A DNA stretch of 64,000 bases from Aedes albopictus (taxonomy: Eukaryota; Arthropoda; Insecta; Diptera; Culicidae): the NCBI RefSeq assembly GCF_035046485.1, contig NC_085137.1:502468536-502532535 (forward strand). Reading direction: 5' to 3'. The position numbers and the translations under genes are program-made. This document shows, one piece after another, positions 21,120-33,498 of the stretch; the first letter of the stretch is position 1; every line of letters begins with the position of its first letter. The notes under the pieces are model-generated. The model did not search any database, was not told the DNA's origin, and worked only from the letters and a program-made list of their open reading frames with translations.

Positions 21120-21420
21120 ACAGTAATGTAGAGACTTCTATGAAAATCCTACAGAAAACTTACGATATCATAACAAGAGCTTTGAATAGAAACAGGTGGT
21201 ACCGATTATCTTGGATATTCCGATGGATACTACTCAAGCAGTCTTTCAAGGTGAAGGAATTTATAAAGAGATTTGTTAGGAAATTTGATTGGAAAACTAT
21301 TCAGAATTCGTTCCGAAATTCCTTTGAAGATTTCTCTCATAATTCTGTTCACGATTCTTCCATAAATTTCTTGCGGAATTCCTCCTTGGATTTCTCCCAC
21401 AATTTCTTCTAAACACTCTT
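21120..21420 (+). repeat. degenerate TTCC-type array block
   Basis: Units such as AATTCCTTTGAAGATTTC and TTCTTGCGGAATTCC recur at short spacing. Confidence 0.55.
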
Positions 21421-21619
21421 CATGAATGGATTGGACCCTCCCTACCTTCGTTTGAATGGGTTAATTATGCTACGGAAACGGCTAAGCAGTCTCTAGGAAA
21501 TCGACCAATATTATTTGATTTTCCTAACGTTTCGTCGACAACTTTTATGGTCTTTATCGGTATAATACTTTGTTTTGCAGAAAAACATTAAATTCTTTCG
21601 TAGTTGCTTTTTATATAAT

Positions 21620-21903
21620 TCTACTAGCTGTACTCGGCAAACTTTGTCTTGCCTACTCCGTTTTCTGACGTTCCAAGTTCAGATCCCCGTCGAGTACCTC
21701 GCCCCCCCCCCCACCACCGTTAAAAATGTATGAAAATCCCATTTTCAAAAAATCTTAATTTATCCATGTTTTTTGACTCATAAACCTTCCTTGAGTGAAA
21801 ACTAACAGAACAAAACAAAGACGACCCAAAATGTACACTCCTTTCGCAAGTTATGCGCGGTCCCACGTATGCCATTGTATTTTTTTATATATATATAGAT
21901 AGA
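21620..21903 (+). mobile_element. interspersed repeat with CTAGCTGTACTCGGCAAAC head
   Basis: The opening TACTAGCTGTACTCGGCAAA resembles a repeat head I remember as common in insect genomes, and the segment ends in TTTTTTATATATATATAGAT. It contains a run of 13 C at about 21702. The class is not assigned, and the identification is from memory only. Confidence 0.35.
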
Positions 21904-21904
21904 T

Positions 21905-22480
21905 AGAAGATAGTTCTCTATAGAATTCTCAAGAGCTCTTCCAAAGGTTTATTTTTACTTATTTGCTCATTTATGTAAATAGTTTCTTTCGATTTTTTTC
22001 GGTGTTCTTTCAGATTTGTTAAAGTTTTCCGAGGGTTCTCTTCAGAAATCTCCCGGGATGTCTTCCACAGGTTCATCAGGAGTGCTTTCAGAGTTTTTCG
22101 CTGGATTCCTCCCGTAGATTCTCTCAAAATTTATCCAAAGTTTCTTCAAGAATTTCACTTAAAGGTTTTCCAAAAAAGCTTTCCAACAGTTTCATTCGGG
22201 CTTTTTTTTTGCCGAAATACTTGCAGATTTTTTTTCCAGGGATTTGTACCAAAGAGTTTTCAAATATTTCTCTAGGATTTCCTCGCTAAATATCGTCCAT
22301 AGGTAGTAGATAGTTTAGATTTCTATTTAAGGTTTTCAAAGTTTCTCCCAGGATTACTTCCAGAACCTTTTCGTTGTTGAAGTTTTTTCTCAAGTTTCTT
22401 CCATTTCTTTAAATTGTTTTATGCGGTGTTTCTCGGACATGGATTTCTTCCGATATTTTTGCGGGGATTTCCTACAAGGA
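21905..22480 (+). repeat. degenerate TTCC-type array block
   Basis: Units such as TTTCTCCCAGGATTACTTCC recur. The polarity reverses just after 22500, where a SINE fragment lies, as at 4.7 kb. Confidence 0.6.
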
Positions 22481-22509
22481 ATTTACTAAGTTATTCCAGG
22501 AAACTTCCC

Positions 22510-22625
22510 GAAAAAGTTGAGAAAGGGAGTCGAGAAAATTTTCCCGACCGGAACGGGAATCGAACCCGCAGTCTCCGGATTGGCGATCCATAGTCTTAAC
22601 CACGAGGCTAACTGGAGACCCCAAG
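22510..22625 (-). mobile_element. Feilai-related tRNA-derived SINE, 3' truncated
   Basis: Minus strand reads GGGGTCTCCAGTTAGCCTCG (A box TAGCCTCGTGG), then CCAATCCGGAGACTGC and a perfect B box, GGTTCGATTCC. GGGAAAATTTTCTCGACTCC follows, and is shared in form with the Feilai-like copy at 58274. It then runs into array sequence. Confidence 0.7.
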
Positions 22626-22629
22626 AAAA

Positions 22630-22800
22630 GCTGCGAAAACATAATCTCATTAGGAAGTTCAGAAAGTGTCTGAGAAACATCCCAGGACCAACACCGAAAG
22701 GAATCTTCTGAGAGAAGACTTAGTCTCGTGAGAAACTCCGAGAGAAATCTCAGGTGAGATTTTAAAAGAAATCTCACGATAACTTTTATGAACAAGGTTG
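22630..22800 (-). repeat. degenerate GGAA-type array, opposite polarity
   Basis: GAAGTTCAGAAAGTGTCTGAGAAA-type units continue on the other strand after the SINE. Only a short block remains. Confidence 0.5.
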
Positions 22801-23214
22801 TAAAATTCCCTATTTTTTAATTGTAGTTTGACATTTTCAATGGATCACTAAAATAACTAAAACGGCCGCTATGAAATGAACAGATAGCGCCACCATAGCC
22901 TTGTGTGTTTGACCTTTGACGTAACTCGACTGCTGTCACTGTGTTACCGCCCATATACGGTGGCGCTTTTGTTTTGATGCGGTGAGTAGCGGAAAAGTCG
23001 GCTTCAATGATCCATTTATTCAGTTAATTCATACGGCATCGTAGCAAGCTGTGCGCGCAGGCGGCTGCGCTTTCCAAACTGTCACGCATTTTCTTTGTTG
23101 CGCGTTGTTTTGCTTATGGCCGGTCGAATTGAGAAACAACTGGTGATACTATACCTTTCGCAAATTTTATCTCGGAGAGTGATCTTCGGTGTTCAATATA
23201 TTCTCTTACTTGAC
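22801..23214. other. unique sequence
   Basis: Nothing recognised apart from palindrome-like GCGCGC clusters near 23055-23110. Confidence 0.4.
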
Positions 23215-23602
23215 AATTCAAGACCAACAATTGAAAAGGCCGCATCAACATTGCGTAAACAAACACGTTTCAGTCGACTTAAGGCCTTCTGGGATCCACC
23301 CACGCATCTCACCCCAACTATGGGAAAGCTTGATGTTTGCGCTTTCTGTTAGTGGTGGTGAGGTATGTGGGTGGACCCAGTCAACCAGTGATGTTGAATA
23401 AGATGTTAAAATGGAGGCGATATACGTCATTTTACATGCGTCTAAATGGAGGCATGCACGCATATGGCCTCCACTTTATCATCCTATGCAACATCTTATA
23501 CGATTACTGGTTGTCTGGGGAATTCAGAAGGCCCTAAGTCGACAGAAACATGTTTGTTTACAAAATGTTGATGTGGCCTTTTCAATTGTTGGTCTTGAAT
23601 TT
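23215..23602. mobile_element. inverted-repeat element split by a nested MITE
   Basis: The left arm 23215-23297 (AATTCAAGACCAACAATTGA onwards) is the reverse complement of the right arm 23519-23602 at about 90%. The loop contains the complete MITE at 23376-23519, which abuts the right arm. The outer element is therefore older than the inner one. Confidence 0.75.
23376..23519. mobile_element. TA-type hairpin MITE, second copy of the 2158 family
   Basis: Begins CCCAGTCAACCAGT and ends GGTTGTCTGGG, and the interior (ATGGAGGCGATAT, CATTTTACATGCG) matches 2158-2300. The flanks are GA on both sides rather than TA, so the left TA may have mutated or the duplication is obscured. Confidence 0.8.
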
Positions 23603-23619
23603 AGCGGATCACATAGTGT

Positions 23620-24925
23620 TTAGTAGAATAATTCACGATTGTTTTGAGAGTGTCTTGTTCCCATCTGGTCGAATATTTTGCGCACTGCTTTTATCCAAAT
23701 CATTTTGAAAAATTGCAACCATTTATATATATATATTTTTTTGTGAAATCTCTCAATTAGAAAGGCTGTGCAGCTCCTAGATTATTTCGTAGAGTTAGAG
23801 AAGACCCAGGAATACTTGGATCATAACCCTACAAATGTTACTATGTTGCTTAAGCTTTGGAGGAAACTAAAATTTCAAAATAAACCAAACGTAGCATTTA
23901 CTCAAACGTAGCAGTTTAAATTAGTAAGCAGTTTGCTCACTTGGATAATTGTTTTGTTTCCTTTGTTCATTTCCATTGCTTCCGGCAACGAAACGAGTAC
24001 CCCCATATCAATGCCCCTACTCAAAATCCATCATCATGGGCCATTGTTTCTATTTGGTGAACGTTTTGCTATGATAGCCCAGGATATATAGAGTAAACGG
24101 GTATACAGATAGTATGGTCGTGTGCGTGGCCGACGGCTGGTGAATTTTGCCGTTTTTCGGTGAATTTTCTGAGCTTCTTATTCTTTTTCTGTTCTTTCGG
24201 TTCACGATTGGAATTTGTTATGGAAACTTTTTGCACCATAAAACAGAAAATTTCTTCAAATGTGCAAATAAATTAGGGATTTGTAGGGCAATTACTAGCA
24301 AGCATCCCTCTGATGCGATCTGGTAGCAAATATCGATGGATTTTGCTACTTTTCTGTGATGTTTCGACACTTTCAGAAAACTCACCAACAGCTGGTCGGG
24401 TTTGCTATAAGAAATTTCGGCTCAACTTCGGGTCTCTTCGGGTAAATTTTTTTCGTTGCTAACGAAAAAATTCTCACTCATACGCGAACGCTCGTGTACA
24501 TCTTCCCCCCCTGATGATAGCCATTATTATGGCATGGCAGTCCCTAGTCCTATCTACCATCATTATTGGCCCGGTCAAGTTCATAACTTCAAAATGTCAC
24601 AATTTCACTCTCACCCATGGCATCGCTTTTCAGACTATGGACTTCGTTGTCGCTTTTAAACGTCATTGTTTTAACCACCGTTCATCGTCATCGCCCTAAA
24701 ATAGATGGAAATCGAAACCCGTCCCGCTAAGGGCATCGTCGGTCGTCGCCGTTCCGGGCGCGGGAATCGAGATCCGAGATGTCGAACGTGAGATTATGTT
24801 GACAGCACAATTAATCACACAATCCGATCCGATGGGCCGCGTGGTCGTCGCACCACACTGACCGTTTGGGTTTACCCTTTTCGGAGCACCTCGGAGTGAG
24901 CGAATGCATTGTTTTCCTTCGGATA
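23620..24925. other. unique region
   Basis: No transposon ends or arrays seen. The 24.7-24.9 kb part is GC-richer (GATCCGAGATGTCGAACG area) and could be host regulatory or exonic DNA; no domain is visible. Confidence 0.4.
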
Positions 24926-25612
24926 GGGGAAAGTGGGGCAATATGCCATTTTTCAAACTTTCATCGTTTTCAATGATATATTGCCTCATTTGTTAGGCTT
25001 TCAAAGTGGTAACAGCAACTAGACAATATTTGCTCGATGCTTCAGCAAAAATATTCACTAAATTATTGCATTTTCATTGATTTTTAGCGATTTCAAAAAC
25101 TGGTTCGTAAAACGGAAGTGGTGCAAAAAGGCCATCTGCCATGGGGTAAGATGCCACTTCATGAAAACATTCAAAAATTACGTCCATCAGTTTTCGGCCA
25201 TTTCCGACTCATTTTCCCCCCTCTGTCCCGCTTTTTTCGTATACTCATTAAATGGAGTGTTACCCCCCTCCCTGCAAAACGATGATCGTAATATTTGAAT
25301 GACCCCTAACATGGAAAGCGTGGACATCAACAACCATGCGTCTTCATGCGTGCCTCAATCTCGTTGGAAACACTTGGCTGGTAATAAAATCACCAGAAAA
25401 CCTTAATTGCAAGCACGGAAACCGGAAGTTGCCAATTTTCACTGGGAAATCAAAAGATTTTCCTTGGGTTTGGCGGCCTAGCATCTAGAAGAATGTTCAA
25501 TGCAAACATATATTGACACCGTTCACCTATATCAATGATCAAGTCCCATTCAGGAATGATTTTATGAGTTGGGCCATTTTACCCCATCTCGGCATTTTGG
25601 GCTCTGTTCCCC
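24926..25612. mobile_element. TA-flanked element with GGGGAA ends
   Basis: Left end GGGGAAAGTGGGGCAATATG and right end GGGCTCTGTTCCCC are flanked by TA (24924-24925 and 25613-25614). GGGG(C/T)AA(G/T)ATGCC-like motifs recur inside (24935, 25145, reverse near 25575), as in multi-TIR MITEs. The terminal match is short. Confidence 0.5.
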
Positions 25613-25614
25613 TA

Positions 25615-26928
25615 CATATTATTTATGGCGCTCGTTGAACACTGACCAAAGCGATTCAACCGGCAGCCACAGACAATGCAGCAAGCAATGCATATTGTGT
25701 GGCGTCTTTCTAGTACCACTTTTCGGAATGGCCTAATTAACAGTATGCTTTGTATATTGTTTTCGGCGCAGATTCGTTGCATAGGTCATTTTGAAAACTT
25801 ATGCGAGATTTCATTCGGACCGCGCCCCCTGCTAGAAGAAGACTGCGCCAGGCGTCTTATTTAAATGCAAATTTGTTTTGGATCAAACAAAGGCCTATCA
25901 CCGAACGGTTGCCTCTTGGATGGGCGATTAAGTAATCAAGATTGCTCCAGGGTACAATGGTATCGAAGGTATTTGGGACAAGTTTTTCAGTTTGAGTTCG
26001 GTATGAACGAAAGCATACGCGATTTTTCGATTTTGGCACGTCCCTCCATTGTAAACAAAACAAACGACATTTAAATTGAATGTGTTTGACATGGATTCGA
26101 AGACATCGTCGCCGCCGTTCCGGACAAGTTTTCAAAATCGGTGACAACAACAGTGCAAAGTAGGCCTTGCGTGTAGGGAGATTCACCAAACCATGGCCTG
26201 CCGAGATGATGGACCACAGATGGCGACAGAGCAACACAGGCGAACCAACAAAAGAAGCCCGGATAATAATGCACCGAAAAGTACACGATGGGGCACGAGA
26301 TGGAGATGATTAACCGTAGTTTTCGTGATGCGACTTCATTCAAGGAGAAGGAAAGGAGAAAAAACATTGGATTCGCTCTAAATTTGAGCTTGACGTGTGC
26401 AACTGGTAGACCTTTCGCTGGTCACTTCGAACAGAACTGGGTAACTTTCTCCAACCTGTTTTTTGTCGGCGAGGCGCATTCAAGTGACAAACCAAATGTT
26501 TGATTAGTTCCACCTAAATGTACCGCGCAAACCAAATTTAGTTTCACTTTCACGCGCGAAATTACAAGATTAGATCTTTGGTCATTATGGCTATCATCAA
26601 GCAAACAACAGCACGTAATCGCATTGTTACGTGCGCTTCCAAACGTCACTCTCGCTCCATAATGACGTCGTGTCATTACCCTGCTAAATAGGTGCTAATT
26701 CGATTGTATTCCGTCGCATTAGCTTAGCATCTCTAATGTCGAGGTGTAATAAAATGGCACTCCATTTGCGCCTCTGCGACTGCGACAGAAAAACAAACAA
26801 AACCTCTAGAAACGGTAATCGTATCCATTTCGCAGAACAACACACTTGGAGACCTTTTGTGGCCCTTTTTTTTCTTGACTTTTATTGTTTGTTGGTTTAC
26901 ACGCGAGACGCAGATTGTCACAGTTAAC
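25615..26928. other. unique region
   Basis: No repeats recognised. Several frames of 60-126 codons overlap on both strands without domain features. Confidence 0.4.
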
Positions 26929-26936
26929 GTTGTAAC

Positions 26937-27336
26937 CAGTGCTGAAAATTTCATTTCGTCATATCTAAATTCAATCACCTACAGCTCATTTTGGAAGCTG
27001 AACCCGAGAATATGGTATATGAAAAACTTGTGCGGCTAGACCAGTTCTGCAAGAAAGTCACGGAAAAATCGCTATTTTTCGAATATTTAAGGTAAATGTC
27101 ACGGACTACCTTTGAAAAATGCCAAATGATATTCACCGTGAATATCATTGGCATTTTTCGAAGGTAGTCCGTGACATTTACCTTAAATATTCAAAAAATA
27201 TCGTTTTTTCCGTGACTTTCTTGCAGAACTGGTCTAGCCGCACAGATTTTTCATATACCATACTCTCACGTTCAGCTTCTAAAATGAGCTGTAGGTGATT
27301 GAATTTAGATATGACGAAATGAATTTTTCAGCACTG
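26937..27336. mobile_element. hAT-type foldback MITE with exact 8-bp duplication
   Basis: Ends are CAGTGCTGAAAATTTCATTT and its complement ending TTTTTCAGCACTG. GTTGTAAC occurs exactly at 26929-26936 and 27337-27344. CAG..CTG tips with an 8-bp duplication are the hAT signature. Both arms pair along about 195 bp around an axis near 27135. Confidence 0.9.
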
Positions 27337-27474
27337 GTTGTAACTGCGCAGCAAGTCCAGTTTGTTTGTAGATTTTAGGGCTCTGGTGCCTGAAATTGAG
27401 GGAACTATACGGAATAATGTGTTCATGCAACGAACAACGCAACGGCAGTAGCAGCCGATATATGATCCACTGCA

Positions 27475-27554
27475 CTGCTTACTCTCAAAGCGAATTTGAC
27501 GTTTGAGAGGTGTCGACACCGCTTAAACGTCAAATTTCGTGTGAGAGTAAGCAG
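27475..27554. repeat. 80-bp palindrome
   Basis: CTGCTTACTCTCA at the left and TGAGAGTAAGCAG at the right, meeting at GGTGTCGACACC. The flanks contain a further, weaker CCACTG/CAGTGG pair. It could be a tiny MITE. Confidence 0.7.
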
Positions 27555-27559
27555 GCCAG

Positions 27560-28710
27560 CATAAATTCGTACAGTGGACCATTGGATCTCCGAATGTCGT
27601 GATAGGGTTTTGGCCTAATTTCCGTCGTATGAATCACCGACCAATAATGAAGTATTTTCTTGCACTGTGCTTATTACCTCGTAGTCAATTCAATACCAAA
27701 ACACTTTCACAAATTAACATTTAACTATTGTAATAGTATGTTGTAAGAACCACAACTATTTCATTAAAATAAAAAGATTAAACAATTACTCCTTAAAGTT
27801 TATTTCCGTCTGCTCCAATTCTATTCTCGGCGCAACATTAATTCAATTTCCGTCATACCTTCAGGAAGACACTGTGGTACATAGGATTGTCAAAAGTTTT
27901 AAAACACCCCTAATTGCGTTTTTAAAAAGTCGGTCAAATTCTTCACAATCCAATTATACAAATGTTTTCTAAGTGCCTCTAAGTAAAAAATTTCAAAGTT
28001 AAAATAGTTGTATATACCGATATTATAACCACCAAAACATATTAAGCAATCATTTTATCCACCAGATCATAGTGCGCCATCATAGAGCACTGAAGAATTC
28101 TTCATCAGTAGTTGTGAAATAATATTTGTCATATGCATAAAAATCACTCACACATTTGCTTGCACGAAGTAAACGTGTTTATTTACATTTAAGCGATGAA
28201 AAAAAGTTTTTTTTAGAATTAATTGAGCAGCTATTATTGCATTCTGCTGCAGTGAAATCAAACGTGCGGACTGAAAATTGTTCAGTAATGAAATACCATT
28301 TCGCTTACTGCTGCTTTGGTGCGGTTTTCTTCGGCATATGTGAATCGGGAGGAAAACGTCAACTCGTAAGTGGAATGAAATTTTAATGTGAAAATTTGGA
28401 GATTTATACGATTACCAGTGTTGGTTACACGGTTACCACAGGCTGGTTATTAATAGTCTACGTGTTTATGCTCCCATCTATTGTATATTTGGCGAGGGTT
28501 AGTTGGATTATTTGCGATTCTTGATTGTATTTCGTCTCGTGTGACGAGAATTAGCACATTTGACGAAGTAAATTTTTACTCTACTTGGTGGGTATACACT
28601 ATGCACTAGTTCAAGATAGAAACATCGATAAAAATTTAAAATCGTCTAACTGAATCAAAAATTATATGTAGCTTTAAAACTGGCCGATCTAGAGATATTT
28701 TTCTGAATTA
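27560..28710. other. unique AT-rich region
   Basis: Nothing recognised. Confidence 0.4.
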
Positions 28711-28719
28711 GCTTAGGGT

Positions 28720-28990
28720 GGTTTAAGAAAAACCGGTTTTCTGGCGTTAACTTTTTCAGTTCGATTTTTTATCAAAGTCGCCCGAAAACCACTTGTAGAG
28801 CATTTGAAGACGCGTCGTTTCGTGCGCCTATTTTGTCGTGAAAAGTGCCTATTTTTTCTAGAAAAACATCAATATCTTTTGAACGAAATGACGTAGCAAC
28901 ATTCTCAGCGCATGAAAAAGCGCGTTTTTGCAGCTCATAAAGTGGTTCTTAGACTACTTTGACGAAAAACTTGAATCAAAAAAGATAAAG
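28720..28990 (+). repeat. interspersed repeat, inverted relative of 59130-59490
   Basis: TTGTAGAGCATTTGAAGACG and CGTCGTTTCGTGCGC, followed by TTTTCTAGAAAAACATC and TTTTGAACGAAATGACG, match the reverse complement of 59200-59490. The element class is unknown. Confidence 0.7.
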
Positions 28991-29019
28991 CTCACTCCAT
29001 GAATTTCTACAAAAAAAAA

Positions 29020-31020
29020 AAAATCTTTCAGAACTTTTTTAGGGCTTCCTGCGGAAGTTCCACTAGGAATTACTCCAGATTTTTTTCAAACAATCTTTCA
29101 TGGATTGCTTCCAAAATTCTTCAGAAATTGCTCCAAGGTTTCTTTTAGAAAATCGTCTAAGGATTCCTCCAGAAATTCCTTCAGATATCTACTCAAAAAT
29201 TTCTTCAAGGCATTCTTTCAGAAAATCCTCCAATAATGGTCCATTCGTAAATTTCGCCAAAAATTCTTCCAGAAATGACTTCGAAAATTCCTTTAAGGAA
29301 TCTTAAAACAAAAACTTCCAAGGATTCTTTCCTATTTTTTTTTCAAGAATTGCTTAAGAAAATTCTCCACGGATTTTTTCAAAAACTTCGCCAGGATTTT
29401 TTGCAGAATGCATTTAGAAAATCTTGTTTCACAAATTTTTCCATGTTTTTAAAAGGAATTCCTTTAAGAAACTCTTCTAAGGAATTCCTTTAGGAATTCT
29501 TCTAGGGATTCCTGCAGAAATTCCCCGAAGGACTCTTTTAGAAAAAGTTAAATGGGTTTCTCCAGAAATTACATCAGGAAGATTTTCAGGGATTTCCTCA
29601 GAAATTATTTAACAGATTTGTCCAGAAGTATTGGCTGGTTTCCACTTCGTACGTACTGTGCAAAAAGATAGGACAAGTATGTAATGGTCAAGTAATGATT
29701 CCGCTTCAAAATTACTTAAGCAGTTCGCAGATGGCAAGTAAGGAAAAAGTGTAACACTTGTAACGTCTCCTGTGGAGCTGTCACTCTTCCTTGCGGAAAA
29801 ATAGTCCGCGCTATTATTCCGTAAGGAAAAGTAACGTTTCTCCCCATACTAGATCAGTTGTCAAAATTACTTGCGGAAAAGGTGGAATTTTACTTGAGCG
29901 CTCTACTTGGCAACAAGAAACTAAGCTTATTCCATTAAGAAATCATCCATGGATTCCATCAGAAATTGATCCAGCGATTCCTTTTGAGGATTCTTTTACT
30001 CCTTTAGCAACTCTTCTTAAAACTCCTACCGGAATTTTTATACAATTTATACAACCTTCCATAGATTTCTTTGGGAATACCTCCAAAGCATATCATTGAA
30101 ATTCTTCCAGAGATACCTGAAGAAAATTCTCCAGGAATTTGTTAACTAAATCTAGATCCTTTAAAAAAATCCTCAGGAATTGTCTTACAAACTCTTTCGG
30201 AAATTCCCCAGAAATTGCTTCAAAAACTCCTTTAAAATGTCCCCCATAGATTGTTTCTAAAATAACTGACCTGATTCCTTCCAAAAATCCCCCAGATTGT
30301 ATTCATAAAATCTCCCATGGATTCCTTCAAAAATTTCTCCTTTGATTCATAAGGAAAATCTTGCATGGATTTTTAATGAAATTTCTCCAATTTGTTTAAA
30401 TAAAATCAAATAATAACAATATTTTTTAATAAAATCTTCATGCTAAAACTCTTATAACTTTAACACATTTGTCAAACGCACTTTCTCAGCCCTTCAAATT
30501 TTCCTCAAAATCATGGCGATTCTATTGAAGTTTGTCCAACCATTTTTTTTTTGTTTTTTTTTTCTGGGTATTTCTGTGAAAATCGTTGGAAATTTCTATT
30601 GAAATGGTTTTGGGAATTATTTCGTAAGTTTTATTGGAATTCCTTAGAAGGATAGATAGATAATTTCTTCGTATTTTATTAAAAAAACAAGTCATTCGAA
30701 AATAACTTCTACATTTTTTTTGAGGATTCCTTAGACATTCCTTTTGGAAAATCCTTCGATAACTTTTGATGTTTTTTTTTAATTCTTATGAAGCTTTCCA
30801 GCATTTCCTCTGGAAATGCCTTTGGCCACCGGTTAGGGAATTTCTCAGGAAATTCTTTTGGGCATTCCTGCCACAATTCCTTCAACGTTTTCCTCAAAAA
30901 TCCGGTCGACATTCCATTAATAAATTCCTTCGGCAATCCTTTTGGAAATTCCTCAGACGACTTTTTTGAAATTAGTAACTTTCAATCGAAATCGCTGAAG
31001 ATATTTGCAATAGAATTTCA
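29020..31020 (+). repeat. degenerate TTCC-type array, long block
   Basis: Units such as ATTCCTCCAGAAATTCCTTC repeat, interrupted by a non-array segment at about 29640-29930. A distinctive AAATTTTCCTCAAAATCATG segment at about 30495 recurs in direct orientation at about 34740, so part of the array exists as large direct duplicates. Confidence 0.65.
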
Positions 31021-31079
31021 GTAACACTTGCAGATTCAAAAAAAAAAGCCATAGGTGAGGAATTCCACGGAGTCATGTC

Positions 31080-31600
31080 AGTCGATCCTGAGCGACCATT
31101 TCAAAAATATCTGAAACTTTGCACAGTTTTTCAATTTCATCTAAATCGCCATTTTTCGATATCAAACCTTCATATTCACTCACGACTAACTTTTCAAAAG
31201 GGTGTATGCGAAAATAGTTCAAAAATATTCTAAAAGCTGTACAGCAAAAACGGATTGTTCGATTGTTATGAATTTTTCAGCAAAGTTAGATAACTAAATG
31301 ATGATTCCTTAGAAAATATACACTGTAAAAAATTTCTTTTTTTACTATAAAAAAATATGATCTTTGTCACAAAAACTCAAATATCTCAGAACCCTATCTT
31401 TTTACCAACGTCAATTTTTTAGGGAAAATGGCCCATTATATCAGCTATCTACCATAAAATTTTGGTGATGGTAAACTGATAAACAAAAAAGTTATGACAT
31501 TTCAAACATTTCACAATTTTTACATTTAGTAACAAAAAAAAAAATTTTTCTGTGTAAATTATTTCGAGAACTATATTTTGATGCTGATTTTATTGTAAAG
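31080..31600 (+). repeat. interspersed repeat R, copy 1
   Basis: The block containing CACAAAAACTCAAATATCTC and TTGGTGATGGTAAACTGATA recurs in reverse orientation at 33499-33817 and 33818-34370. No terminal inverted repeat was defined. Confidence 0.75.
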
Positions 31601-31889
31601 GCTACCGCATGAATTAAACAAGTTGTTTTCATGATATTTTTGTTTGATTATTTATAATTACTATAGTATCTATTTGAACCTTACACGCGATCCAGTGTTG
31701 TGATCAAAAATATTGAGATTGTCATACTTTTTATTGTACGTGACTGGTGAAAAAATCCCTTGATAGTGTTGAAAAGCTGTTGATCATAAGAAAAATGGAA
31801 TTAAACTTATTTTGAAGACGAAAGCTGCATAATAAAAGTTTTATATATACGCGTATACGTCTAGTTGATCTGCAAAAAAATACCTCTTA
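31601..31889. other. AT-rich spacer
   Basis: Nothing recognised. Confidence 0.4.
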
Positions 31890-31985
31890 GGGTCGATTTC
31901 TTCACCCTGGCTTAGGCGTTAAGCCAGGTTTAACTATATGGGTAAGCCTGGCTTACGGGTTAAGCCGAGGTGAAGAAATCGGCCC
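31890..31985. mobile_element. 96-bp MITE with TTA duplication
   Basis: GGGTCGATTTCTTCACC at the left and GGTGAAGAAATCGGCCC at the right, flanked by TTA (31887-31889 and 31986-31988). Interior TAAGCCAGG and CCTGGCTTA also pair. The 3-bp TTA duplication is Harbinger-like. Confidence 0.8.
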
Positions 31986-31988
31986 TTA

Positions 31989-33498
31989 GAGAACAGACTT
32001 TATGATCGGAAAAATGCGAGTAACTTCAACAACAACAAATGCATGAGAGGTACATACCACAGACAAACAGACAAAACGCCTAGAACAATTTTCGTGAAAA
32101 TCCATCGCCCAGTTCACACTACCACCACCTGGTGGAAATGTTTCACGAAACACTGCGTTGTGCAATATCGTCATCAGAAGGCGCTAGTGTGAAACGTCAA
32201 ACGCAAAGAAAAACGATGGGCACTCTTCTGGTTATGAAAGCCACAACCAAGATTCAAAATGATCGTTAAAGGCGTGGTCAATGAAAATTTCGTCAGTGTT
32301 ACGTTTGTTTGTCTGTATACTAGGGTGGCCCACACTTATATGAAAAGCAAAAATTTCGAAAAATGCTAAGTCTTACCTCCTAAATAAGTTGTTTAGGACT
32401 CCCAGAAGCTACGTTCAAAATTTGAGTAAAATCGGTTGAGCCTAAGGGGGCGCTCAAAACGCTTGAAGTTTATATGGGAAAACTTGGCCAAATGTAGAAA
32501 TTTTAAGTTTTCTAATTTTGCCGCTAGGTGGCGCTGTAAGCGTTCAATAATCAAACCCTTTGGTATTATTGTAGGTGACTATATGCCAAACAACTTTGTC
32601 GAAGACCGCAAAGTGATCCGACGCCTGTGAAAAAAGTTATACCCTAGGCAAAGTGAGGCAAAGTAGTGAGATTTCATTATTGATATTATTCTTTTACATG
32701 TATTGGAAAAACAACAATAAAGTTTATCCTCACTTTACCAAGGGTATAACTTTTTTCACAGAAGTTGGATACTGTATACATATGTACCATGAAAATGCTC
32801 ACGAAAAAGCAAAAAAATACTACCGCTATGGATATTAAAAATTTTATAGTAAATTTTTTCTTCGTCCAAGCAAACAACACCAAACTAGTCAGTTAAAACT
32901 AATAAGTGATTTTGTTTATTATAATCCAACGAACAACATGAACAGTCGCTTTCTCAAAGGTCTTCAACTCAACGCTCTCTTGTAGACCGCTTGTGAAAAA
33001 AAAATGTTCAAAAGAGTTACGAAATCTCATAGATAAACTGAAAGAGACTGGTTATGCCCAAATTGAATACAAATTTACGCATTTGCACGTCCTGCCGTCT
33101 AGACTTTGACAAACGAGCCATCTGTATATCATCGGTAAAGCAGGGCGCAGGAAGTTCGAAAACGACAACAACTGAGAAATTGCCAGAAGTGCTAAGTGCA
33201 GAGAGTCATGCCACCGTACCATCAGCGACATCTGTTTAAACAATTTAATCACGCCTCTTTTCAAAAATGCTTTGAAATATACTTCAACATTTATACCCAT
33301 TTCAATATTTTTAACGTTGCAAAACACGCTTTCAACATTCATCTTGAAGAAGAGGGAAAACACTTGTCCTCAAATGTAACAGCAAATTAATCAATAAACG
33401 ACTAATGCGCGGAGGGCGTGATAAAATCGGAACAGTACTGTACATATAATATACATAATACATAATAAAAACAGATTGTTTTACTCACGCAAGGCCAT
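31989..33498. other. mostly unique DNA with a repeat-like block
   Basis: CTAGGGTGGCCCACAC near 32320 looks like a transposon end, but I found no partner. At 32627-32660 and 32728-32762 the sequence GTGAAAAAAGTTATACCCT is present in inverted form around a 70-bp loop. No gene was seen. Confidence 0.4.

Noticed and set aside
22510..22625. Functional tRNA gene on the minus strand
   Set aside because: The A and B boxes are good, but acceptor stem pairing fails and the SINE body follows.
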